Below are positions 1-6,482 of a stretch of 7,869 nt of DNA, in pieces (the stretch's first letter is position 1; every line of letters starts with the position of its first letter). The DNA lies in assembly GCA_017629415.1 (NCBI GenBank), contig JAGBXG010000385.1, positions 1 to 7,869 on the forward strand, in the 5' to 3' direction. Source of the DNA: Pseudomonadota bacterium (GTDB taxonomy: Bacteria; Myxococcota; Bradymonadia; UBA4248). Both the position numbers and the translations under genes were made by a program. The notes below the pieces were generated by a model. The model made no database searches and had not been told where the DNA came from. It was given only the letters and a program-made list of their open reading frames with translations.

Positions 1-2103
1 CATTTAGCGCGAGCTTTGTATGATGATGACATGTTTTTTAGCGAAACGCAGCTGATGCTTGAGAACGGATTTTTTGATCGTCGCGGGATTCCCACGCACG
101 AGGCGATCATGACGTTTTTGGCACAAAACAGTGAGATGCTGGCGCGGATTCGCCGGGCTGCGAAAGAGGCGGGTCATGAATTGGCGATTGACCGCATTCG
201 CAAGACGTTTGCACTCAATTATAAAGAGCTTGAACTTTTAATGATTGTTGCGTTAGCGGCGATGGACGATTCGGTTTATCGCGCGATGGCGTTTGCGGCG
301 GGTACGGTGGTATCTAAAAAATTCCGGGCATCATTTGTGTGTGAGCTGAACAGTTTAACGCGCGGTGAAGTACAGAAAAATATGGAGCTTTTAAGCGATC
401 GCGGTCAGCTGATTCGGATGCGTTTGTTGATTCCCGAGCGTGCCTTGGGATTTTCGGGTCTTTTGCCCAGGCCGTTTGCAGAAATGGGCATTGATCAGCG
501 CGTGATTGATGCGATTTGTGATGCCGATTTGACGGCGAATTTGTCTCCGCACATGCATTTGTATGAGCAAGCCCAGCGTCCGCAGAGTTTATCGCTGACT
601 CGCGAGTTTACGCGTCAGCTCAAAGCGTTGATTGCACAGCCCAAGGCCAGGCTTTTATTGACGGGTGCGCCGCATTCCGGGCGTCGAACTGCTGTTTGCA
701 GTTATGCCAAAAGTGTTTTGAAAAAACGTGTGCTGGCAGTCAATTTTATTTCTGAAATTGAGAACATGTCTGAGCATGAGATTGAGACGCATTTTTGCAA
801 TTATTTGCGCGAATCTTTGTTGCTGGATGCGGTACTTTTGCTTCGGTTTGATGGGATGCATGATCATCCTGGTATTGAGAAGAAGCTTGACAGTTTGCAG
901 CCGCCGTTATCGCGTCATGTGGCGTTTTATCCGGGAACATTGGCGGTTACCGCGGAGAAAAATAATCCTCTGATTACGCGTTTGTTTGATAATCCTGCCG
1001 AATGTCACATCAATCTGCCGACGCCGAAAGAGCAGGAAAAAGTGTGGATGGATGCGTTGACGGGTATTTTTGAAGACAAAGAACTGAAGCGCATTGCGTC
1101 TTCATTTGCCAATAACTATCAGCTGACGGTAGGCGAGATATTGCAAACGGTGCAAAAGAGTTTGGATGCTCATGATTTGCGCAGTGAAGTGGATCCGGAG
1201 GCTAAACTGGAATCGCATCATATTTTGGAAGAAATTCGTCAATGTTTCAGCCATGATTTAGATACATTAGCCGATGTTATTTTATCTGATATTCCGATTG
1301 AACGTGTGATTTTGCCCGAAGCGACGGCCAAAACGGTCAACGAAATCTTAGATTTTGCGCGTTTCCAGCGCACGGTTCTTGAGGATTGGGGGTACCGCAA
1401 ATGCAGTGCTTACGGTAACTCATTGTCCATTTTGTTTACGGGGCCTCCGGGGACGGGTAAAACTTTGCTTGCCACGGCTATGGCTCATGAGCTTGGTAAA
1501 ATTTTATACCGCGTTGATCTTTCGCGTATTGTGGATAAGTACGTAGGTGAGACGGAAAAGAACCTTGCGAAGATATTTGACGAAGCGGCCAAAGCTCAGG
1601 CTATTTTGCTGTTTGATGAGGCAGATTCTTTGTTTGCCAAGCGAACAGATGTTAAATCTTCGAATGACAGGTATGCCAACCTTGAGGTGAACTTTTTGAT
1701 TCAGCGTTTGGAATCGTATCAGGGTATCAGCATTTTGACGACGAACTTGCAGTCGAGTATCGATGAAGCATTTAAACGTCGTCTGCGGTATATTGTTGAT
1801 TTTAAAGAGCCGAATGTGACTGAACGTATTCAGCTTTGGAAGGCGTTGATTGCGCCGAATACGCCGATGAAGGATGATATTAATTGGCGCATATTGTCTG
1901 AAAACTTTGAGCTTTCCGGTGGTCATATTCGCAATGCCACGTTGAATGCATCGATTCGTGCGGCAGCCAAGGGCGAAGGTTTGGGGATGCAATATTTGCT
2001 GGAAGCAGCGATTGCTGAAACCAAGAAGCTTGGTAAACTGGTCAAACTGAGTGACAAAATTCTGCTTATTCTCGATTCCTATGGGGTTGAAGGTTATGAT
2101 TAA
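1..2103 (+). CDS. AAA+ ATPase with two ATPase modules (5' end outside window)
   Basis: The reading frame is open from base 1 without a stop, so the true start is upstream; the first candidate starts inside are TTG at 16 and ATG at 31. Counting from TTG 16, an alpha-helical N-terminal region (about 1-200) precedes a first ATPase-like module with a degenerate Walker A (GAPHSGRRT, 217-225; Arg replaces the Lys) and no clear DE Walker B. The second module is complete: Walker A GPPGTGKT (476-483), Walker B ILLFDEAD (530-537), a sensor-1-like TTN (575-577) and arginine-finger candidates FKRRLR (586-591). The layout resembles the roughly 700-residue Cdc48-like bacterial ATPases, including those encoded with extracellular contractile injection systems; that comparison is from memory. 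Such proteins are expected to be cytosolic remodelling ATPases in which the second module hydrolyses ATP and the first is structural. The substrate is unknown. The next gene follows after 27 bp, so they are probably co-transcribed. Confidence 0.88.
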   Translation, partial: HLARALYDDDMFFSETQLMLENGFFDRRGIPTHEAIMTFLAQNSEMLARIRRAAKEAGHELAIDRIRKTFALNYKELELLMIVALAAMDDSVYRAMAFAAGTVVSKKFRASFVCELNSLTRGEVQKNMELLSDRGQLIRMRLLIPERALGFSGLLPRPFAEMGIDQRVIDAICDADLTANLSPHMHLYEQAQRPQSLSLTREFTRQLKALIAQPKARLLLTGAPHSGRRTAVCSYAKSVLKKRVLAVNFISEIENMSEHEIETHFCNYLRESLLLDAVLLLRFDGMHDHPGIEKKLDSLQPPLSRHVAFYPGTLAVTAEKNNPLITRLFDNPAECHINLPTPKEQEKVWMDALTGIFEDKELKRIASSFANNYQLTVGEILQTVQKSLDAHDLRSEVDPEAKLESHHILEEIRQCFSHDLDTLADVILSDIPIERVILPEATAKTVNEILDFARFQRTVLEDWGYRKCSAYGNSLSILFTGPPGTGKTLLATAMAHELGKILYRVDLSRIVDKYVGETEKNLAKIFDEAAKAQAILLFDEADSLFAKRTDVKSSNDRYANLEVNFLIQRLESYQGISILTTNLQSSIDEAFKRRLRYIVDFKEPNVTERIQLWKALIAPNTPMKDDINWRILSENFELSGGHIRNATLNASIRAAAKGEGLGMQYLLEAAIAETKKLGKLVKLSDKILLILDSYGVEGYD

Positions 2104-2130
2104 TTCTTATGTTCTGAAGGAGACGAAGTG

Positions 2131-2478
2131 ATGGAAAAAACGATTTTAAATACGACGCTTACGCTTGATACAGCTCCGCTTCATATTGCGCCTGGCGGTT
2201 CTACGTTATGTGTGATCAAGGGGGATGCTTCATTATTGGCGGAATTTTTGATGTCATTACGTGAAGAGATTGCTTACGGCATGGCCGATGTTCGTACCAT
2301 TTGTGCAGAATCTCGCTTGGTTGAAGTGTCGATTTATTATGGCAAAGCCGATGATGATGTTTTTCAGGCCATGGTTCAAAAATGTGCGAATGGCATTGAA
2401 ACGGTCTGTTCCGAGTTATTGGAGGGGACAGGTTTTTCGATGCGTGCAAGAAATCAGGTGATTGATGCGTTAAAATAG
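2131..2478 (+). CDS. Small protein of unknown function, downstream of the AAA+ ATPase
   Basis: A frame of 115 residues from ATG 2131. A GTG directly in front (2128) would add one residue, but the Shine-Dalgarno sequence GAAGGAG (2116-2122) is better spaced for the ATG (8 nt against 5 nt). I recognise no family. There is no signal peptide or membrane segment. The predicted protein alternates beta-strand-like stretches (CVIKGD, LVEVSIYYG) with helices, suggesting a small alpha/beta cytosolic domain. It follows the AAA+ gene by 27 bp on the same strand with a good ribosome site, so it is probably its operon partner (adaptor, substrate or unrelated). That link is inferred from position only. After it comes a 112-bp gap before the next gene. 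Confidence 0.75.
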   Translation: MEKTILNTTLTLDTAPLHIAPGGSTLCVIKGDASLLAEFLMSLREEIAYGMADVRTICAESRLVEVSIYYGKADDDVFQAMVQKCANGIETVCSELLEGTGFSMRARNQVIDALK

Positions 2479-2489
2479 TGTTTTTATCG

Positions 2490-2518
2490 TTGCAAAGTGT
2501 GTTTGAGCGCACTAGATT
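2490..2518 (+). promoter_or_regulatory. Weak candidate sigma70-type promoter for the adenosine deaminase gene
   Basis: TTGCAA (2490-2495) and TAGATT (2513-2518) each match four of six consensus bases and are separated by exactly 17 nt, which would give a leader of about 65 nt. The gap after the upstream gene has no convincing terminator: a 6-bp hairpin at 2496-2513 lacks a T-run, and a 4-bp hairpin at 2528-2542 is weak though followed by T-rich sequence. The gene could therefore also be reached by read-through. Confidence 0.22.
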
Positions 2519-2590
2519 CGATAGAACGACCATATAAAGGTCACATTATTTTTTGTTTATTTTCCCCTCTTGATGATGGAGTTATCTTAT

Positions 2591-3712
2591 ATGAATCAGA
2601 TTACCGAAGCGTTTCTTCACGACATTCCTAAAACGGATCTTCATGTGCATCTTGATGGCTCCATGCGCATAGAGACTTTGATTGAGCTTGCGAATGAGCG
2701 CAATATCCCGTTGCCTTCGACGGATCCTCACAAGCTGAAAGAGATTCTCAATATTGGTGGTATTCATGAGAATCTTGAAAGTTATTTGCGCGTATTTGAT
2801 ACGACTCTTTTGGTGCTTCAGGATGAAGAGGCCTTGACGCGTACTGCATTTGAGCTTGCAGAAGATGCAGCACTTGAGAATTGCCGTTATATTGAGGTGC
2901 GTTACAGTCCTGTTTTGCATCAGCGCAATGGTTTATCTTTGCCTGTGATTGTGGAATCGGTGGCGGCAGGTCTTCGTATGGCCAAGAAAAAATATGGTAT
3001 TTTGAGCGGTCAGATTATTTGTGCGATGCGTCACATGCCGCCGCAGTCATCACTGCGTTTGGCCGAACTTGCCGTTGCTTTTAAGCACAAGGGTGTTGTT
3101 GGTTTTGACCTTGCAGGCGGTGAAGTGAACAATCCTGCTGAAAAGCATGCCGAAGCTTTTGCTTATGTACGTAAAAACAATCTGAATTCGACGATTCATG
3201 CCGGCGAAGCTTATGGTACGCGTTCGATTCATCAGGCTATTCATGCTTGCAATGCGCATCGAATTGGGCATGGTACGCGTCTCCGCGAGAACGGTGATTT
3301 GCTGAATTATATCAATGATCACCGTATTCCTCTTGAAGTTTGTCTCAAGAGCAATGTTCAGACGGCTGCGGTTGATGCGATTGAGAATCATCCTTTGAAA
3401 TTCTATATGGATTTTGGTTTGCGCATTACGCTGAATACCGACAACCGTCTTGTGACAGATACGACGATTACGGATGAATACAAACTTGCCTGCCAGGTTT
3501 TCCATCTGAATTATGATGAAGTGAAACGTCTGGTTGTTGATGGCTTTAAATCTGCGTTTATGCCGTTCCGCAAAAAACGCGAAGTGATGCGTCTTGTTTT
3601 GGATGAATTTGAGGAAGTTTCGAGAAAACATGGTCTCAAGAGCGAAGTGGCGGCGACAGGTATTTCGCGTTATGCGATTGATCGTGTAGGCGAAGATCCC
3701 ATGCCTGATTAA
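2591..3712 (+). CDS. add: Adenosine deaminase
   Basis: A protein of 373 residues with the metal-dependent amidohydrolase barrel of adenosine deaminases, which convert adenosine (and deoxyadenosine) to inosine in purine salvage in the cytosol. Visible motifs from ATG 2591: the zinc-binding HVH (H18, H20) in a TDLHVHLDGS context, HAGE (203-206) with the catalytic Glu and a zinc His, HRIGHG (223-228), and NTDN (282-285) with the zinc-binding Asp 284. The residue after that Asp is Asn where E. coli and animal enzymes have a second Asp; as I recall, TDN occurs in many bacterial members, so I do not read it as inactivating. The start is chosen because GGAG (2578-2581) lies 9 nt upstream; in-frame TTG/ATG codons at 2570-2578 have no ribosome site. 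Length is normal for the family. It is flanked by non-coding gaps, so probably its own transcription unit. Confidence 0.93.
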   Translation: MNQITEAFLHDIPKTDLHVHLDGSMRIETLIELANERNIPLPSTDPHKLKEILNIGGIHENLESYLRVFDTTLLVLQDEEALTRTAFELAEDAALENCRYIEVRYSPVLHQRNGLSLPVIVESVAAGLRMAKKKYGILSGQIICAMRHMPPQSSLRLAELAVAFKHKGVVGFDLAGGEVNNPAEKHAEAFAYVRKNNLNSTIHAGEAYGTRSIHQAIHACNAHRIGHGTRLRENGDLLNYINDHRIPLEVCLKSNVQTAAVDAIENHPLKFYMDFGLRITLNTDNRLVTDTTITDEYKLACQVFHLNYDEVKRLVVDGFKSAFMPFRKKREVMRLVLDEFEEVSRKHGLKSEVAATGISRYAIDRVGEDPMPD

Positions 3713-3776
3713 TGCTCTGAAACTTCGGCAATCCGTACTTGGCTCATCCAAAAAACGTTTATTCTATTTCGTGTTT

Positions 3777-3825
3777 CAAGGGGCTTAGCCCCTTGACACG
3801 ATTTGGGGTCTGAGCCCCAAAAGAA
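3777..3825. repeat. Dispersed stem-loop repeat, copy 1 (two hairpins)
   Basis: Two adjacent inverted repeats: CAAGGGGCT / AGCCCCTTG (3777-3795, nearly no loop) and TTGGGG / CCCCAA (3803-3820, loop TCTGAG). The same two-hairpin arrangement recurs at 7434-7482 with an identical 14-base end, GAGCCCCAAAAGAA. It follows the adenosine deaminase stop by 64 bp. No long T-run follows, so it is better described as a family of intergenic repeats than as an intrinsic terminator. Confidence 0.6.
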
Positions 3826-3883
3826 GTTACGTCTCAGGGCAGCCGTGAGGTTGTAGCAGATGAATCAAATGTGCTAGAAAGCG

Positions 3884-3913
3884 CCGCCTTTCATTTGAAA
3901 GCGCGGTTTTTTT
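3884..3913 (+). terminator. Rho-independent terminator in the leader of the Nfu-mrp operon
   Basis: The stem is CCGC-CTTTC (3884-3892) pairing with GAAAG-c-GCGG (3897-3906), nine pairs with one bulged C and a four-base loop, followed directly by seven T's (3907-3913). It ends only 20 bp before the Nfu start codon. It either ends transcription from upstream or acts as an attenuator. A competing 7-bp pairing, TCAAATG (3865-3871) with CATTTGA (3892-3898), would break the terminator stem. Confidence 0.7.
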
Positions 3914-3933
3914 ACATTTTTAAAGGAATTATC

Positions 3934-4176
3934 ATGCGAATTGAAATCGAAAAAGCGCTTGATACGTTGCGTCCCATGTTGCAAGCCGACGGTGGAGACC
4001 TCGATTTTGTCGATTATTTTAACCGAATTGTTTACGTCAAATTGACGGGAGCATGTGAAGGCTGTCCTCATGCCAATTTGACGTTAAAAAATGGGATTGA
4101 AGCCAAACTTGTCGAACTGTTTCCGGATGAAGTTCGTGAAGTCCGCGACACAAGTCTTGAAGAGCTGGGGATGTAA
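3934..4176 (+). CDS. NifU C-terminal (Nfu) domain iron-sulfur protein
   Basis: A protein of 80 residues consisting of just the NifU C-terminal domain, which holds an iron-sulfur cluster, often between two subunits, and passes it to target proteins. Diagnostic features are the LQADGGDLDFVD stretch (16-27) and the cluster-binding pair C41-x-x-C44 in GACEGCPHA, followed by LTLKNGIE. The start is ATG 3934, with AAAGGA (3922-3927) 6 nt upstream; an earlier in-frame GTG (3871) lies upstream of the terminator hairpin and has no ribosome site. Its stop is separated by 2 bp from the ATG of the Mrp-family gene, so the two are almost certainly one operon and translationally linked. That fits a scaffold/carrier handing clusters to or from the Mrp ATPase. 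The lack of an A-type or IscU-type N-terminal domain is usual for short Nfu proteins. Confidence 0.92.
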   Translation: MRIEIEKALDTLRPMLQADGGDLDFVDYFNRIVYVKLTGACEGCPHANLTLKNGIEAKLVELFPDEVREVRDTSLEELGM

Positions 4177-4178
4177 TC

Positions 4179-5330
4179 ATGCAGGATAAAGCAAGAAATC
4201 TGACAAACGGCGTTCTTTTTGATGAAGATTATGCGCTTAAAGGTGATCGTGAAGTTCGCGATGTGACCGTCAATGATAAGACGATTACGATTACGATTGC
4301 CGTTGAACGTGCGAATGATGCGGCTACACGTTTTGCAATGGAAGATGGTATTCGTCAGGCGGTTTCTGCACAATTCCCTGAGGCAACGGTACGCGTTATC
4401 AGTGTGGCTATGGACGGTGAAGATGAACCGCAAGCCAATTGTGCCCATGGGGGTGGAAAAGGTCATGAATTGCCGCCTAAAAAACGTATTCCTGGTGTGA
4501 AGCATGTCACGTTGATTTGCTCGTGCAAAGGCGGCGTTGGTAAGAGTACTGTGGCATTGAATACAGCGTTAGCACTGAAGGCGGCAGGCAAGAGTGTAGC
4601 TTTGCTCGATCTCGATGTTTATGGCCCGAGTATTCCGGCGCTTGTCGGCAGTGATTTGCCGCCCATCGTTGTCGGTAATTTGATTGTTCCGCCCGAAATT
4701 CATGGCATGTCCGTGCTCAGCATTGGTTTCATGATTGAAAAAGATCAGCCGTTGATGTGGCGTGGTCCTATGGTTGCCGGTGTTATCAGTCAGCTGCTTT
4801 GGGAAGTGGATTGGTCAGGTCATGATCACTTGATTATCGATATGCCGCCGGGAACGGGAGATACTTATTTGTCGTTGCTGCAAGCCGTTGAAATCGATGC
4901 AGCCCTTATCGTGACGACACCGTCGGAATTGGCTTTGGCAGACGTAAAACGCGGTGTTGGCGTTTTTGCTCCTTATGGTGTGCCTGTGGCTGGTGTTATC
5001 GAGAATATGGCCACATATGATTGGGACGGCCGTGAAGGTGTACTCAAGCTTTTGGATAGTCTTCATGTCGCTGACGATGCTTCTCAAAAGAGTATTGAAC
5101 GCATTAAGAAGATGCTTGATACGACAAAATCTATCCGCATTTTTGGCAATCATACCAAAGAGTTGTGCGATGAAGTGAAACTGCCGCTCATTTCATCGAT
5201 TCCGCTCGATATTGCACTTCAAAATGATAACGATTCCGGTACGCCGTACATGCTGAATCCGAAGAAAAAAGGCATTCAGGAGGCATTTGCTACGATTGCA
5301 TCGTTTATCATTGCCAAAGAAGAGGTCTAA
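4179..5330 (+). CDS. mrp: Mrp/Nbp35-family P-loop ATPase, HCF101-like, iron-sulfur cluster carrier
   Basis: A protein of 383 residues of the Mrp/ApbC/Nbp35 group, cytosolic ATPases that carry iron-sulfur clusters to apo-proteins. Residues about 1-85 look like a diverged MIP18-type domain without the usual DPE motif. A Gly/His-rich linker with one Cys (C88) follows. The ATPase core has the deviant Walker A CKGGVGKST (116-124), DLDVYGPS (144-151), and the switch MPPGTGD (222-228). The signature ENM (275-277) is present, but the CxxC that normally follows it and binds the bridging cluster is missing. Instead there is Y-D-W-D-G and an extra stretch of about 25 residues before a family-like IFG (321-323). 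The SGTP at 353-356 and the Cys inside the P-loop recall plant HCF101 (family comparison from memory). The ribosome site GGGGA (4167-4171) lies inside the preceding gene, 2 bp away. Confidence 0.88.
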   Translation: MQDKARNLTNGVLFDEDYALKGDREVRDVTVNDKTITITIAVERANDAATRFAMEDGIRQAVSAQFPEATVRVISVAMDGEDEPQANCAHGGGKGHELPPKKRIPGVKHVTLICSCKGGVGKSTVALNTALALKAAGKSVALLDLDVYGPSIPALVGSDLPPIVVGNLIVPPEIHGMSVLSIGFMIEKDQPLMWRGPMVAGVISQLLWEVDWSGHDHLIIDMPPGTGDTYLSLLQAVEIDAALIVTTPSELALADVKRGVGVFAPYGVPVAGVIENMATYDWDGREGVLKLLDSLHVADDASQKSIERIKKMLDTTKSIRIFGNHTKELCDEVKLPLISSIPLDIALQNDNDSGTPYMLNPKKKGIQEAFATIASFIIAKEEV

Positions 5331-5349
5331 ATCTCGTATATTGATGTGT

Positions 5350-5372
5350 GCAAAGCTCTTTTTGAGCTTTGC
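5350..5372. repeat. Strong hairpin after mrp
   Basis: GCAAAGCTC (5350-5358) pairs perfectly with GAGCTTTGC (5364-5372) around a TTTTT loop, and the flanking TGTG/CACA extends it with one bulge. It starts 20 bp after the mrp stop. No T-run follows on either strand, so it may protect the transcript end or act as a non-classical terminator. Confidence 0.5.
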
Positions 5373-5383
5373 CACAAACCGCG

Positions 5384-5404
5384 CCAAGGTGCTGAGCCTC
5401 TTGG
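5384..5404. repeat. Partial third copy of the dispersed stem-loop repeat (first hairpin only)
   Basis: This imperfect palindrome begins CCAAGG and ends CTTGG. It closely resembles the first hairpin of the copies at 3777 and 7434 (shared pattern CCAAGGnGCTnAGCCnC). The second hairpin of the unit is not seen here. Confidence 0.4.
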
Positions 5405-5479
5405 AATCCGCAATAGGGACTTACGTTTTTATGTAGGTCTGGCGTGATGGATATGACTGATGCGCGAGAAACAGGCGAA

Positions 5480-5543
5480 GCGTATTGGCCGTCAGGCCAA
5501 TAGCGAAGCCGCGCAAGGCGTATTGGCCGTTAGGCCAATAGCG
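5480..5543. repeat. Tandem pair of 26-bp palindromic repeats
   Basis: Two near-identical units, 5480-5505 and 5518-5543, differ at one loop base (GTCA against GTTA). Each is built on TATTGGCC / GGCCAATA, an 8-bp perfect stem with a 4-base loop. A 12-bp spacer separates them. They resemble REP-type intergenic palindromes. On the minus strand the KilA-N gene runs straight into them and loses its natural end. Confidence 0.75.
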
Positions 5544-5770
5544 CGTTTTATGATGTCGTCGATGTGTTCAGAATTAAATTTTGTATTGTTGAGCGATTCC
5601 CATGTTGTCAGATATTTCAGTGTTTCTTTTGAACGCATCCACGTTTGAATAACATTTTCTGGGGTATCGCTTTGCGTTGCAGCTATGTTTGTTAATGATA
5701 TGAAATTTTGTGGGGATGATGGCTTTGTAGTCTGTCTGCCAAGTGATTGACGCTTTTTTTTGTCTAACAT
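5492..5770 (-). pseudogene. KilA-N domain protein, truncated at its C-terminal end
   Basis: The frame of 92 residues starts at ATG 5770. Residues about 20-75 (NFISLTNIAATQ..., VIQTWMRSKETLKYLTTWE, LNN.KF) match the start of KilA-N domains, DNA-binding modules of phage and large DNA virus regulators that typically read ISLTDIA...NWMRN.nTIEFL...WE. After about base 5545 the homology stops and the remaining codons are simply the palindromic repeat read as protein, so the gene is cut within the KilA-N domain. Its ATG overlaps the stop of the preceding gene (ATGTTAG, 5764-5770), with no clear ribosome site of its own, implying translational coupling. It was probably part of the phage cargo beside the toxin and immunity genes. 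DNA binding by the fragment is doubtful. Confidence 0.65.
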
Positions 5771-6132
5771 TTAATCCAGCATTCAAAAGTAATTGCTTTG
5801 TTTGCCTGTTTGAATGCTTCTTTATACTCATCGGAATAGCTGAATATTTGGCTTAATGCCTTTCCTATTTCGGCATATCCCTCTTGGAGGGTAACTTTTG
5901 TCTGGCTTCCTTTTTGCGTTATCCGTTTAACATCTTCATAAACTGTAGGGTCTGCAGAGCATTCCCCTTCCCATATGCTTGGGTCTGTGTCACAAACTAG
6001 ATCAAGCGTGTAATCTTCATCAAGATTTAAGGTCTTGATGTTTTTTATCCAATATTCACCTAATGCGTGATGCCATTTTTCAAAAGCTTCCCATAACGTT
6101 AGTTTTTCTTTTTTTGCGGTGTGTTTCTGCAT
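5764..6132 (-). CDS. Small protein in the immunity-gene position after a MuF toxin domain
   Basis: An intact frame of 122 residues starts at ATG 6132, with AAGGA (complement of 6142-6146) 9 nt upstream. I recognise no family. It is rich in Trp and acidic residues in its middle (LNLDEDYTLDLVCDTDPSIWEGE, about 36-58), has a helical C-terminal half, and shows no signal peptide or membrane segment. It overlaps the end of the toxin-domain frame by 34 bp and the start of the KilA-N frame by 7 bp. Small intact genes directly downstream of MuF toxin C-termini are typically specific immunity proteins, so I infer that role from position. It is the only gene of this minus-strand set with no visible lesion, as expected for an immunity gene kept after the toxin decays. 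It could also be an unrelated phage accessory gene. Confidence 0.6.
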   Translation of the reverse strand: MQKHTAKKEKLTLWEAFEKWHHALGEYWIKNIKTLNLDEDYTLDLVCDTDPSIWEGECSADPTVYEDVKRITQKGSQTKVTLQEGYAEIGKALSQIFSYSDEYKEAFKQANKAITFECWIKC

Positions 6133-6482
6133 AATCCCGTTTCCTTGTCAAATGGCCTTTCTTTCTCGTTCATGCCGCAATTCTCAATCTTCCCGTTTCG
6201 GACGCTCGCCCATAACTGTTTACCATTATCCAATGTTTGAGCGTACCATTCAAGCTCAGTATACTTGCTTTTTGATTTGCCTATAAAGTTTTCTTCATCA
6301 TTTACCATTGTCAAAATCATCTCCTGATTCTCTGTGGTGTTTGGCAAGTGTCCTTCGCTTTCTCTGAACATGTGTTTTAATTGTCCTTCATTTTTTGGCA
6401 GAATAATTTCTTTTTTTTCGTTCTCTCTTGATTTCCTGTGCCACTTTGTACATATCCCCCTCTGTTGTGGTGTGATCCGCAT
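6099..6482 (-). CDS. Toxin-like C-terminal domain of a MuF polymorphic toxin, now frame-separated
   Basis: An open frame of 127 residues; ATG 6482 is possible but has AAGGA directly touching it, so normal initiation there is doubtful. The first roughly 28 residues are probably an artefact of reading the carrier's sequence in the wrong frame. The real domain starts near ILPKNEGQLKHMFRESEGHL and continues with N.EMI...., LEWYAQTLDNGKQLWASVRNGKI and F...TGLCRNT. From memory this layout (QLKH.F...GHLP.T..N, then W.....dG.Q.W..vRNG.I, then ..TGL) recurs at the C-termini of phage head proteins and other polymorphic toxins. I suspect a nuclease-type fold but cannot prove it. It sits in the +1 frame relative to the MuF-linker frame, joined at a run of eight A's (complement of 6411-6418). 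Removing one A would fuse them. Confidence 0.6.
   Translation of the reverse strand: MRITPQQRGICTKWHRKSRENEKKEIILPKNEGQLKHMFRESEGHLPNTTENQEMILTMVNDEENFIGKSKSKYTELEWYAQTLDNGKQLWASVRNGKIENCGMNEKERPFDKETGLCRNTPQKKKN

Noticed and set aside
1..2478. A contractile injection system locus
   Set aside because: Only an ATPase of similar layout is present; no sheath, tube, baseplate or spike gene is visible in the window.
3793..3798. Perfect TTGACA as a -35 box for the Nfu-mrp operon
   Set aside because: It is formed by the edge of a repeat hairpin and no -10-like sequence lies 15-19 nt downstream.
3871..3933. Longer Nfu protein starting at GTG 3871
   Set aside because: The extra 21 codons are the terminator hairpin and T-run, and there is no ribosome site; ATG 3934 has a well-spaced one.
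5350..5372. Standard intrinsic terminator after mrp
   Set aside because: The hairpin is strong but its T-run is in the loop and none follows the stem on either strand.
5480..5543. Short CRISPR-like array
   Set aside because: Only two units, each a perfect palindrome, with a 12-bp spacer; too few and too close for a CRISPR array and no cas genes are nearby.
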